DNA of 14,281 nucleotides from Liberiplasma sp046541015 (GTDB lineage Bacteria; Bacillota_I; Bacilli_A; Izemoplasmatales; Izemoplasmataceae). Positions 1 through 5,463 of this stretch are shown here, piece after piece. The notes beneath the pieces are model-generated. The model saw only the letters and a program-made list of their open reading frames with translations. It was not told the DNA's origin and did no database searches. The position numbers were made by a program, and so were the translations under genes. The number at the start of each line of letters is the position of its first letter. The first letter of the stretch is position 1. Location: contig JBKHEA010000024.1 of the NCBI GenBank assembly GCA_046541015.1, forward strand, positions 1 to 14,281, read 5' to 3'.

Positions 1-1595
1 CTATATTTATCGGAATGTATGCTGGATATGTCGTTATCTTAGCGAGCATGGTATTTACATTTATCTATGCTGCTGGACGTATTCAAAATCAATTGGCTTA
101 TGCAATGCGTAAAAGTGCATTTGAAAAATTACAAGAACTACCATTTTCCTATTACGACCGCACACCTGTAGGTTGGATTATGGCACGTATGACTAGTGAT
201 TCAAGAAACCTTAGTGATATTTTAAGTTGGGGATTAATTGACTTAACGTGGGGATTTTTGATGATGATAGGGATTACTATTGCGATGTTTATTATTAATG
301 TTAAACTCGCTTTAATAACTTTGAGTGTTTTACCTATCTTAATTTATGTCAGTATCTTCTTTAGAAAACGTATTTTAAAAGCGTATCGTCATATTCGTAA
401 GCAAAATTCAAAAATTACTGGAGCTTTTAACGAAGGTATCACTGGTGCAAAAACCACCAAAACCCTTGTATTAGAAGAAGAAAACTTTAAAGAGTTTGAT
501 CGCTTAACCGATTCAATGAAACGCCATTCTATCCGCGCTGCAATGTTTGCAGGACTATATTTTCCAACCATTTTATTTATTGCATCAATTGCAACAGGTT
601 TAGTATTTTATTATGGTGGAATCGATGTTAGTAGCGGGGTTATTACTGCTGGGGTTTTATATGTCTTTGTAAGTTACGTTGGACAATTTTTTGAACCGGT
701 TATGCAACTCGCTAATATTTTAGCGCGTTTCCAACAAGCACAAGCAAGTGCTGAACGTATCTTATCATTAATTCATCAAGAAGCTGATATTAAAGATACT
801 GAGGAAGTCATTGAAACGTATGGAACCTTTAAAAATCCTAAAAAAGAAAATTGGGAACCTTTATATGGTGATGTTACCTTTAAAGATGTCACATTCAAAT
901 ATAAAAAAGGAGAAACCGTTTTAGACAACTTCAACTTAACCGTGAATCGTGGTGAAAGTATTGCCTTAGTTGGACATACTGGCGCAGGGAAAAGTACTAT
1001 TGTTAATTTAATCTGTCGTTTTTATGAACCAACAAGTGGTGAGATTCTTATTGATGGTAAGCCAATGAAAACACGCTCGATTGCGTGGTTACATGATAAG
1101 TTAGGCTATGTGTTACAATCACCGCACTTATTTAGTGGTACCATTATGGAAAATATTCGTTATGGGAACTTAGATGCAAGTGATGAAACGATTATAAAAG
1201 CATCAAAAATGGTAGAAGCTCACGATTTCATCATGAGCTTTGAAAAAGGGTATGAGACTGAAGTTGGTGAAGGAGGTTCACGCTTAAGCGTTGGACAAAA
1301 ACAATTAATTAGCTTTGCGCGCGCGCTTGTAGCTGATCCTAAAATATTAATTTTAGATGAAGCAACAAGCAGTGTTGATACCCAAACAGAAAAAGCCTTA
1401 CAACATGCGATTGAAACCGTTATGGAAGGCAGAACGACCTTTGTGATTGCCCATCGTTTAAGTACCGTGGTTCACGCTGATAAAATACTGGTTTTAGAAC
1501 ACGGGAAGATTATTGAAAGTGGTAATCATCAAACCCTTATTAAACAAAAAGGACATTACTACAAACTATTTACCAATCAATTTCAAAATGCTTAA
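1..1595 (+). CDS. ABC exporter half-transporter (TMD-NBD), 5'-truncated by window edge
   Basis: The reading frame is open to the left edge (first full codon at base 3), so the gene starts outside the window; the Met at 15 is internal. Residue numbers count from that Met. Roughly 1-270 is a type-1 exporter transmembrane domain with several hydrophobic spans; at least the first helix of the usual six is missing. The nucleotide-binding domain follows: Walker A GHTGAGKST (320-328), signature LSVGQ (424-428), Walker B ILILDEA with D448 and catalytic E449, a SSVD D-loop, and the switch His in IAHRLST (H480). All ATPase residues are intact, so this half should hydrolyse ATP. The family exports drugs, lipids or peptides across the cytoplasmic membrane as homo- or heterodimers. 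Many such genes in Firmicutes follow a partner half, which would lie upstream here. A short inserted segment (about 255-285) sits between the two domains. The substrate cannot be told. Confidence 0.95.
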   Translation, partial: IFIGMYAGYVVILASMVFTFIYAAGRIQNQLAYAMRKSAFEKLQELPFSYYDRTPVGWIMARMTSDSRNLSDILSWGLIDLTWGFLMMIGITIAMFIINVKLALITLSVLPILIYVSIFFRKRILKAYRHIRKQNSKITGAFNEGITGAKTTKTLVLEEENFKEFDRLTDSMKRHSIRAAMFAGLYFPTILFIASIATGLVFYYGGIDVSSGVITAGVLYVFVSYVGQFFEPVMQLANILARFQQAQASAERILSLIHQEADIKDTEEVIETYGTFKNPKKENWEPLYGDVTFKDVTFKYKKGETVLDNFNLTVNRGESIALVGHTGAGKSTIVNLICRFYEPTSGEILIDGKPMKTRSIAWLHDKLGYVLQSPHLFSGTIMENIRYGNLDASDETIIKASKMVEAHDFIMSFEKGYETEVGEGGSRLSVGQKQLISFARALVADPKILILDEATSSVDTQTEKALQHAIETVMEGRTTFVIAHRLSTVVHADKILVLEHGKIIESGNHQTLIKQKGHYYKLFTNQFQNA

Positions 1596-1626
1596 CCAGT
1601 CTTCACTATGAAGACTGGTTTTTTTT
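1594..1626 (+). terminator. Rho-independent terminator of the ABC transporter gene
   Basis: A perfect 12-bp stem, AACCAGTCTTCA (1594-1605) with TGAAGACTGGTT (1609-1620), has a 3-nt loop and is followed by six more T. It begins at the last bases of the stop codon. Confidence 0.93.
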
Positions 1627-1638
1627 GTGCTTAATTGC

Positions 1639-1666
1639 TTTAAAATAACGCTAAAAGTGGTAATAT
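1639..1666 (+). promoter_or_regulatory. Promoter of the CoA-disulfide reductase operon (extended -10)
   Basis: An extended -10, TGG-TAATAT (1658-1666), has a weak -35 TTTAAA (1639-1644) 16 bp upstream. The predicted start of transcription near 1673 leaves only about 13 nt before the ATG at 1686. An ATG at 1665 lies inside the -10 box and therefore cannot be the start codon of a transcript made from here. Confidence 0.6.
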
Positions 1667-1672
1667 GATAGT

Positions 1673-1680
1673 AAGAGGTG
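1673..1680 (+). promoter_or_regulatory. Ribosome binding site fixing the start at 1686
   Basis: AAGAGGTG ends 5 nt before the ATG at 1686. The in-frame ATG at 1665 lies upstream of this site and has no Shine-Dalgarno of its own, which decides the start. Confidence 0.85.
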
Positions 1681-1685
1681 ACAAA

Positions 1686-3029
1686 ATGAATGTATTAATT
1701 ATTGGTGCTGTCGCTGCAGGCATGAGTACTGCAAGCAAATTAAGAAGACTAGATGAATCCATAAAGATTACCGTCCTTGAAAAAGGGAAAGATGTGAGTT
1801 ATGGAGCCTGTGGATTACCATATTTTTTAAGTGATATGATATCCGATGAACAAAAGCTTATTGCTAGAACCCCAGAAAAGTTTATTGAACAAGGCATTAA
1901 TTTACTATTAAATCACGAAGCAATTGAGGTAAATCATGAAGAAAAAACTGTAAAAGCATTCAATCATGAAACCAAAGAAGAACGAATCTTTTCCTATGAT
2001 AAACTGGTGATTGCAACAGGCACTTCACCGATTCGGTTGCCGGTAGAAGGAAAAAATCTTAAAGGGATACACACGTTAAATAGTTTAGAAGATGGCAGAC
2101 GTTTAAAAGCTGCATTAAATAAACCTGATGTAAAAAAAGTAGCCGTGGTTGGCGCAGGTTATATTGGCTTAGAGGTTGCTGAAAACCTTATTGAAATGGG
2201 AAAAGAAGTCATCATCATTGAAAAAGAAAATCGCGTTTTAACAAAGTTTTCAGAATTAGTAAGCAAAATTACCCTTGAAACCCTATTAAGTCATGACATT
2301 AGTGTGAATTTAAATGAAACTGTAATGGCTTATCATGGTAAAGATCACGTTACGCATGTTATTACCGATGATGCAACGTATCAAGTTGATTTAGTCATTG
2401 AAGCTATTGGTGTCATTCCTAATACCAAGTTTTTAGAAAATATTCCTTTTGAGCGTTTAAGTAATGGCGCTATTATAACCAATAAACGGATGGAAACATC
2501 AGTTAAGGATATTTACGCTGCGGGGGATTGTGTGGCATATTACCACCGCATTTTAAAAACTACCCATAGTTTCTTACCGCTTGGGACTCATGCCAATAAG
2601 GCAGGGCGCGTCATCGCAGAAAACATCGCAGGTGAAAATAGCTTTTTTGAAGGTGTGATTGGTTCAAGTGTGATTAAAGTATTTGATTTAGAAATCGCTC
2701 GAACAGGTCTTGATTTAAAAGAAGCTAAAGCCCATCATATCAATGCTAAAAGCGTTCATATAACCGCAAAAGACCGCTCAAGTTACTATCCTAACGCAAA
2801 AAATATTGATATAGAAATTATTTATAACGACGACACCTGTCAATTACTAGGTGCTTACATGATTGGTAAATCAGGTGTTGCTCATCGCATTAATACCATC
2901 GCTACAGCCGTTTCATTAGGTATGACCGCAGAAGAATATGCGGCCCTTGATTATGCGTATGCGCCACCATTTTCACCAGTTTATGATCCCGTTCAAATTG
3001 CTACAAACCAAATAAAATGTAAAAAATAG
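1686..3029 (+). CDS. cdr: CoA-disulfide reductase / NADH oxidase family flavoprotein
   Basis: A 447-residue FAD- and NAD(P)H-dependent disulfide reductase, the usual length for the single-cysteine CoA-disulfide reductase / NADH oxidase / polysulfide reductase group. Visible parts are the N-terminal FAD fold (IIGAVAAGMSTASKLRR, 5-21), the redox cysteine C42 in SYGACGLPYF, the NAD(P)H dinucleotide fold GAGYIG (156-161), the second FAD motif AAGDC (278-282) and the C-terminal dimerisation domain. Tyrosines at 367/368 and 425 (in YAPPFSPVYDP) match the positions of the conserved active-site tyrosines of CoA-disulfide reductases, and the single Cys lies in an ACGLPY context rather than a CxxxxC pair. 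I therefore favour reduction of CoA disulfide or CoA persulfide over a water-forming oxidase, but sequence alone does not separate these reliably. There is no fused rhodanese domain. It is co-transcribed with the DUF2892 protein 15 nt downstream. The start at 1686 is chosen from the Shine-Dalgarno site. Confidence 0.88.
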   Translation: MNVLIIGAVAAGMSTASKLRRLDESIKITVLEKGKDVSYGACGLPYFLSDMISDEQKLIARTPEKFIEQGINLLLNHEAIEVNHEEKTVKAFNHETKEERIFSYDKLVIATGTSPIRLPVEGKNLKGIHTLNSLEDGRRLKAALNKPDVKKVAVVGAGYIGLEVAENLIEMGKEVIIIEKENRVLTKFSELVSKITLETLLSHDISVNLNETVMAYHGKDHVTHVITDDATYQVDLVIEAIGVIPNTKFLENIPFERLSNGAIITNKRMETSVKDIYAAGDCVAYYHRILKTTHSFLPLGTHANKAGRVIAENIAGENSFFEGVIGSSVIKVFDLEIARTGLDLKEAKAHHINAKSVHITAKDRSSYYPNAKNIDIEIIYNDDTCQLLGAYMIGKSGVAHRINTIATAVSLGMTAEEYAALDYAYAPPFSPVYDPVQIATNQIKCKK

Positions 3030-3044
3030 AAAGAAGGGTTAAAT

Positions 3045-3254
3045 ATGAAAAACAATGTAGGAAAGTTTGACCAAACTGTACGTTATATTATTGCCATCAT
3101 ATTAGTGATTATTGCGGTAGTTATCGAAGCTGCATGGGCTTGGTTACTCTTAATTCCAGCCGTAATTTTAGCACTTACTGCCGCAATTGGTTGGTGCGGA
3201 CTGTACAAACTTTTTGGCATTAACACCTGTAAATTTGATTCAAAAGAAAAATAA
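3045..3254 (+). CDS. Small DUF2892 (YgaP-type) membrane protein
   Basis: A 69-residue protein with a conserved N-terminal NVGxxDxxxR-like stretch (NNVGKFDQTVRYI), two closely spaced hydrophobic helices (about 13-32 and 34-50) and a C-terminal CGLYKLFGINTC motif. This is the pattern of the DUF2892 / YgaP transmembrane family, where the membrane part is often fused to or encoded beside a rhodanese. Cys51 and Cys62 are the family cysteines. The Shine-Dalgarno AAGAAGGG (3031-3038) lies 6 nt before the ATG, and the gap to the preceding reductase is 15 nt, so the two form one operon. The context suggests membrane-linked sulfur or thiol redox chemistry; the molecular function of the family is not settled. 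Confidence 0.85.
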   Translation: MKNNVGKFDQTVRYIIAIILVIIAVVIEAAWAWLLLIPAVILALTAAIGWCGLYKLFGINTCKFDSKEK

Positions 3255-3276
3255 AAAAACCTCTTGAGGTTTTTTT
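3253..3276 (+). terminator. Rho-independent terminator of the cdr-DUF2892 operon
   Basis: The stem AAAAAAACCT (3253-3262) pairs with AGGTTTTTTT (3267-3276) around the loop CTTG, starting in the stop codon. Flanking A and T tracts could let it work in both directions. Confidence 0.85.
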
Positions 3277-3315
3277 ATTGCAATAACTTGAAAAATGTGG
3301 TACTTTTTTAAATAG

Positions 3316-3363
3316 TTGTATTATAAGTTATTCTATTTTTAAAATTCTTATGCTATAATACAA
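3316..3363 (+). promoter_or_regulatory. Promoter and candidate autoregulatory operator of the GntR gene
   Basis: The extended -10, TGC-TATAAT (3351-3359), has no good -35 (TTCTAT at 3331-3336). The 10-mer TTGTATTATA (3316-3325) is the exact reverse complement of TATAATACAA (3354-3363), which contains the -10 box; the centres are 38 bp apart. GntR-family regulators commonly bind inverted repeats at their own promoters, so this is a candidate operator. The upstream copy also presents TATAAT on the minus strand. A second inverted pair, AATAACTT (3282-3289) / AAGTTATT (3325-3332), overlaps it. Confidence 0.5.
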
Positions 3364-3378
3364 ATTGGAGGTGCTGCC

Positions 3379-4092
3379 ATGAAGAAAAAGTCTAAAAGTC
3401 AACTTGTTTATGACTACATTGAAGAACTCGTAATAAGTGGTGAAATAAAACCTGGAGAACGTTTACCTAGTGAAGCTAGACTCTGTGAATTATTAAATGT
3501 TAGCCGCGTCAGTGTCCGTGCAGGGATTGAAAAACTTAGTGCCATTGGTCTTGTTAAAAAGAAAAAAGGCGGCGGAACGTACGTAAACAAACCTTCACAA
3601 GAAAATTACTTAAGTGTTTTTACCCCAACATTGCTTCATAATACGGATTATTTAGAACTACTTGAAATTAGACGTGCTTTAGATAGTTTAAGTGTTCAAC
3701 TTTGTGCCAAAAATATTACAGAAGCAGGCGTTAGAAAACTTCAATCAATTATCGAAGAGATGGAACATCTTGGCGATGATGCAGAGTTTTTTAGCTTAGA
3801 TAAAAAGTTTCATTTATTAATTTCTAAATACTCTAGAAATCGTTTTTTACACAACATACACATTATTATGTGGGATGTTATTCAAAAAGCCTTACGAGAA
3901 AACTATAATAAAGTAACCAATAGAGAACGTATTACTGAACATCGTAAAATATTCGATGCGATTGTTCATAAAGATGAAGATCTTGCGAAAATCTATACGG
4001 TTAGACACCTTGAAGAAATCATTGACACCTTCGTTTGTGAATACAATTTAGACAGCCAATTTGAAGCCATTAAAAAACAAAGAAAAAATTAA
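3379..4092 (+). CDS. GntR-family transcriptional regulator, FadR/FCD subfamily
   Basis: A 237-residue regulator. Residues 8-70 form the winged helix-turn-helix; the recognition region includes SEARLCELLNVSRVSV (31-46) and the wing GGGTYV (64-69). Residues about 85-225 form the all-helical FCD effector domain. D141 and H145 (DKKFH), H188 (EHRKIF) and H210 (VRHLEE) match the Asp/His set that binds a metal in many FCD domains, where it usually helps hold a carboxylate ligand. Family members regulate organic-acid, sugar-acid or amino-acid genes. The Shine-Dalgarno GGAGGTG (3367-3373) lies 5 nt before the ATG. The gene is transcribed alone, and no neighbouring metabolic target is obvious. The glycine operon and the CoA-disulfide reductase lie nearby, but I see no copy of its candidate operator at their promoters. 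Confidence 0.92.
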   Translation: MKKKSKSQLVYDYIEELVISGEIKPGERLPSEARLCELLNVSRVSVRAGIEKLSAIGLVKKKKGGGTYVNKPSQENYLSVFTPTLLHNTDYLELLEIRRALDSLSVQLCAKNITEAGVRKLQSIIEEMEHLGDDAEFFSLDKKFHLLISKYSRNRFLHNIHIIMWDVIQKALRENYNKVTNRERITEHRKIFDAIVHKDEDLAKIYTVRHLEEIIDTFVCEYNLDSQFEAIKKQRKN

Positions 4093-4120
4093 AAAGAAAA
4101 TCGTTTGGATTTTCTTTTTT
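4091..4120 (+). terminator. Rho-independent terminator of the GntR gene
   Basis: AAAAAGAAAATC (4091-4102) pairs with GATTTTCTTTTT (4108-4119) around GTTTG, followed by T. It starts in the stop codon and its 3' arm overlaps the -35 box of the tRNA promoter. Confidence 0.8.
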
Positions 4121-4133
4121 ATTGCGTTATAAT
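4105..4133 (+). promoter_or_regulatory. Promoter of tRNA-Leu
   Basis: TTGGAT (4105-4110), 17 bp, then TATAAT (4128-4133). Transcription is predicted to start about 4140, just before the tRNA at 4143. The -35 lies inside the preceding terminator hairpin. Confidence 0.75.
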
Positions 4134-4142
4134 CTTTATTAG

Positions 4143-4226
4143 GCCAGCATGGTGGAATTGGTAGACACGCTAGACTCAAAATCTGGTGGCCGCAAGGTCG
4201 TGTCGGTTCGAGTCCGACTGCTGGTA
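4143..4226 (+). tRNA. tRNA-Leu (anticodon CAA)
   Basis: An 84-nt class II cloverleaf. The acceptor stem is GCCAGCA (4143-4149) with TGCTGGT (4219-4225), with a G-U first pair and discriminator A4226. The anticodon stem is CTAGA (4170-4174) with TCTGG (4182-4186) around the loop CTCAAAA, giving anticodon CAA at 4177-4179, which reads UUG. The long variable arm is closed by GGCC-GCAA-GGTC. The T arm GTCGG/CCGAC encloses TTCGAGT. The long arm and A discriminator are typical of leucine tRNA. No 3' CCA is encoded, so it must be added after transcription. It is a single-gene transcript with its own promoter and terminator. Confidence 0.97.
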
Positions 4227-4240
4227 AAATTAAATTGATT

Positions 4241-4262
4241 GACGCTTATTTAGCGTCTTTTT
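4241..4262 (+). terminator. Rho-independent terminator of tRNA-Leu, overlapping the convergent gene
   Basis: GACGCT (4241-4246) and AGCGTC (4252-4257) form a 6-bp stem around TATTT, followed by five T. The 3' arm lies within the last codons and stop of the minus-strand gene. In the minus direction the T tract after the hairpin is poor. Confidence 0.8.
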
Positions 4263-5338
4263 ATTGTAAACATTTCGTGTTCTAAAACACCAAGTAATGT
4301 TTCAAAGTTATCGCCTATGTTACGATCTTTAGTTAAAAAGCGTGCATCTAACTTAATTTGTTCGAATTCTAAAACTTTTAATTGTTCTTTAATAGTTTCA
4401 ATAATCGGTGAGATTGAGACGCTATCGTATTGTTTAACAACACAACAAAAGGTGTCGCCACCAATTCGGGCGATGATGGCACTTTTTGGTAAATGAGATT
4501 TTAGTAGATTCGCAAATAATTTGATAACGGCATCACCTTTATATCGACCATACTCTTTATTGATTTTATTTAAGCCGACCATATCGGCTAAAATAATCAC
4601 GTACGTTTCTTCATTAATATCATCGGTATATCGTTTTATATAGCGTGCATTATAAGCATTGGTTAAATCATCATGATAAGTTAAGAAGTCTAAATCGGCT
4701 TCTTTTTGTTTATAATCAGTAATATCAATTGCTAAACTAATAATATTTCTTAATCCTTTATCATCTCTACCAATATAAGAAGAATAAAAGTCCCAAAGCA
4801 AGGTTTGATTATCTTTAGTTTTTAATGAGAAAGTGCCTTCATACAGTTTAGTATTAATTGAATACAGTGTCTCAATATGATTCATCACCTTTTGACTTTG
4901 GTCACGGTAAGCTTTTTTTACCCAAGCATTCATCGTAGGAATCTCATCAAAACTATACTTCGTGCGTTCTAAGAACGTTTTACTTACGCGTAAGATGCGT
5001 TTGTTTTCTGCATGTAAAATCATGGGTACAGGGGATTCATCAACAAGTTTAAAGAGGCGCTTATTTTGTTCTTCAAGAGTTTTTTTATAAGCGGTTTTTT
5101 TCTTAATTTCAGTATTGATGATGGCTTCTAACTCTTTGTGGTGACGCATTTGATGATACACTGATCCATAAATAATCATAGTAGATAATAAAATGAAGAT
5201 AAGCCCTTTAACTGTACTATATAGCCTAAAATCATCAAAATAAGCATCTACTAAACTATCTGTTATAATTATCCATAATGACCCAAACAAAGCGTAAATT
5301 GCCGCTACAATTAAAGCCGAATGCCATTTTTCTCTCAT
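4250..5338 (-). CDS. Membrane PAS-GGDEF protein with degenerate GGDTF motif
   Basis: 362 residues. Two hydrophobic helices (about 8-28 and 43-62) form an N-terminal hairpin with an LWIIITDSL motif, similar to modules at the front of many sensor kinases and GGDEF proteins. A helical linker (63-95), a PAS domain (about 95-209) and a GGDEF domain (about 213-362) follow. In the GGDEF domain the metal-binding Asp (D252), N260 of the IN(D) motif and D269 of the GD motif are kept. The signature reads GGDTF (293-297) instead of GG(D/E)EF: the fourth residue, which is Glu in active cyclases, is Thr. The usual IND is INK, and no RxxD inhibitory site precedes the signature. It may bind a nucleotide, but diguanylate cyclase activity looks doubtful. 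An in-frame TTG at 5341 lies only 2 nt from the Shine-Dalgarno, so the ATG at 5338 is preferred. It converges on tRNA-Leu. Confidence 0.85.
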   Translation of the reverse strand: MREKWHSALIVAAIYALFGSLWIIITDSLVDAYFDDFRLYSTVKGLIFILLSTMIIYGSVYHQMRHHKELEAIINTEIKKKTAYKKTLEEQNKRLFKLVDESPVPMILHAENKRILRVSKTFLERTKYSFDEIPTMNAWVKKAYRDQSQKVMNHIETLYSINTKLYEGTFSLKTKDNQTLLWDFYSSYIGRDDKGLRNIISLAIDITDYKQKEADLDFLTYHDDLTNAYNARYIKRYTDDINEETYVIILADMVGLNKINKEYGRYKGDAVIKLFANLLKSHLPKSAIIARIGGDTFCCVVKQYDSVSISPIIETIKEQLKVLEFEQIKLDARFLTKDRNIGDNFETLLGVLEHEMFTIKRR

Positions 5339-5341
5339 CAA

Positions 5342-5350
5342 ATCACCTCT
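5342..5350 (-). promoter_or_regulatory. Ribosome binding site fixing the GGDEF gene start at 5338
   Basis: On the minus strand AGAGGTGAT precedes TTG then ATG. From the last G of GGTG (5344) the spacing is 5 nt to the ATG at 5338 but only 2 nt to the TTG at 5341, so the ATG is the start. Confidence 0.8.
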
Positions 5351-5356
5351 TACTTT

Positions 5357-5367
5357 ATTGTATCATA
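5357..5367 (-). promoter_or_regulatory. Possible -10 region of the GGDEF gene
   Basis: Read on the minus strand this is TATGATACAAT. TACAAT (5362-5357) would start transcription about 12 nt before the ATG, like the other promoters here. No convincing -35 is visible. Confidence 0.35.
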
Positions 5368-5433
5368 TTGCATAAAAAAGCACTAAATATTCTTTTTAAA
5401 CTAATTAACCTATTAAATTAAATGATTTTGGTG

Positions 5434-5453
5434 TAAAATAATTAAAAAGGGTG
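5434..5453 (+). promoter_or_regulatory. Possible -10 and ribosome binding site of the HU-domain membrane protein
   Basis: TAAAAT (5434-5439) is a plausible -10, but no clear -35 is seen. AAAGGGTG (5446-5453) is a reasonable Shine-Dalgarno 10 nt before GTG 5464. It is 25 nt from the first in-frame ATG (5479), which favours the GTG start. Confidence 0.45.
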
Positions 5454-5463
5454 TGGTTGCACG

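Noticed and set aside
1665..1685. Seven-residue upstream extension of the CoA-disulfide reductase from ATG 1665
   Set aside because: That ATG lies in the -10 box and before the AAGAGGTG Shine-Dalgarno, and the FAD motif normally begins right at the N-terminus.
3297..3302. GTGGTA before the GntR gene, also at 1657-1662, as a shared operator
   Set aside because: It is only 6 bp with no dyad, and the second copy is explained by the extended -10 of the CoA-disulfide reductase promoter.
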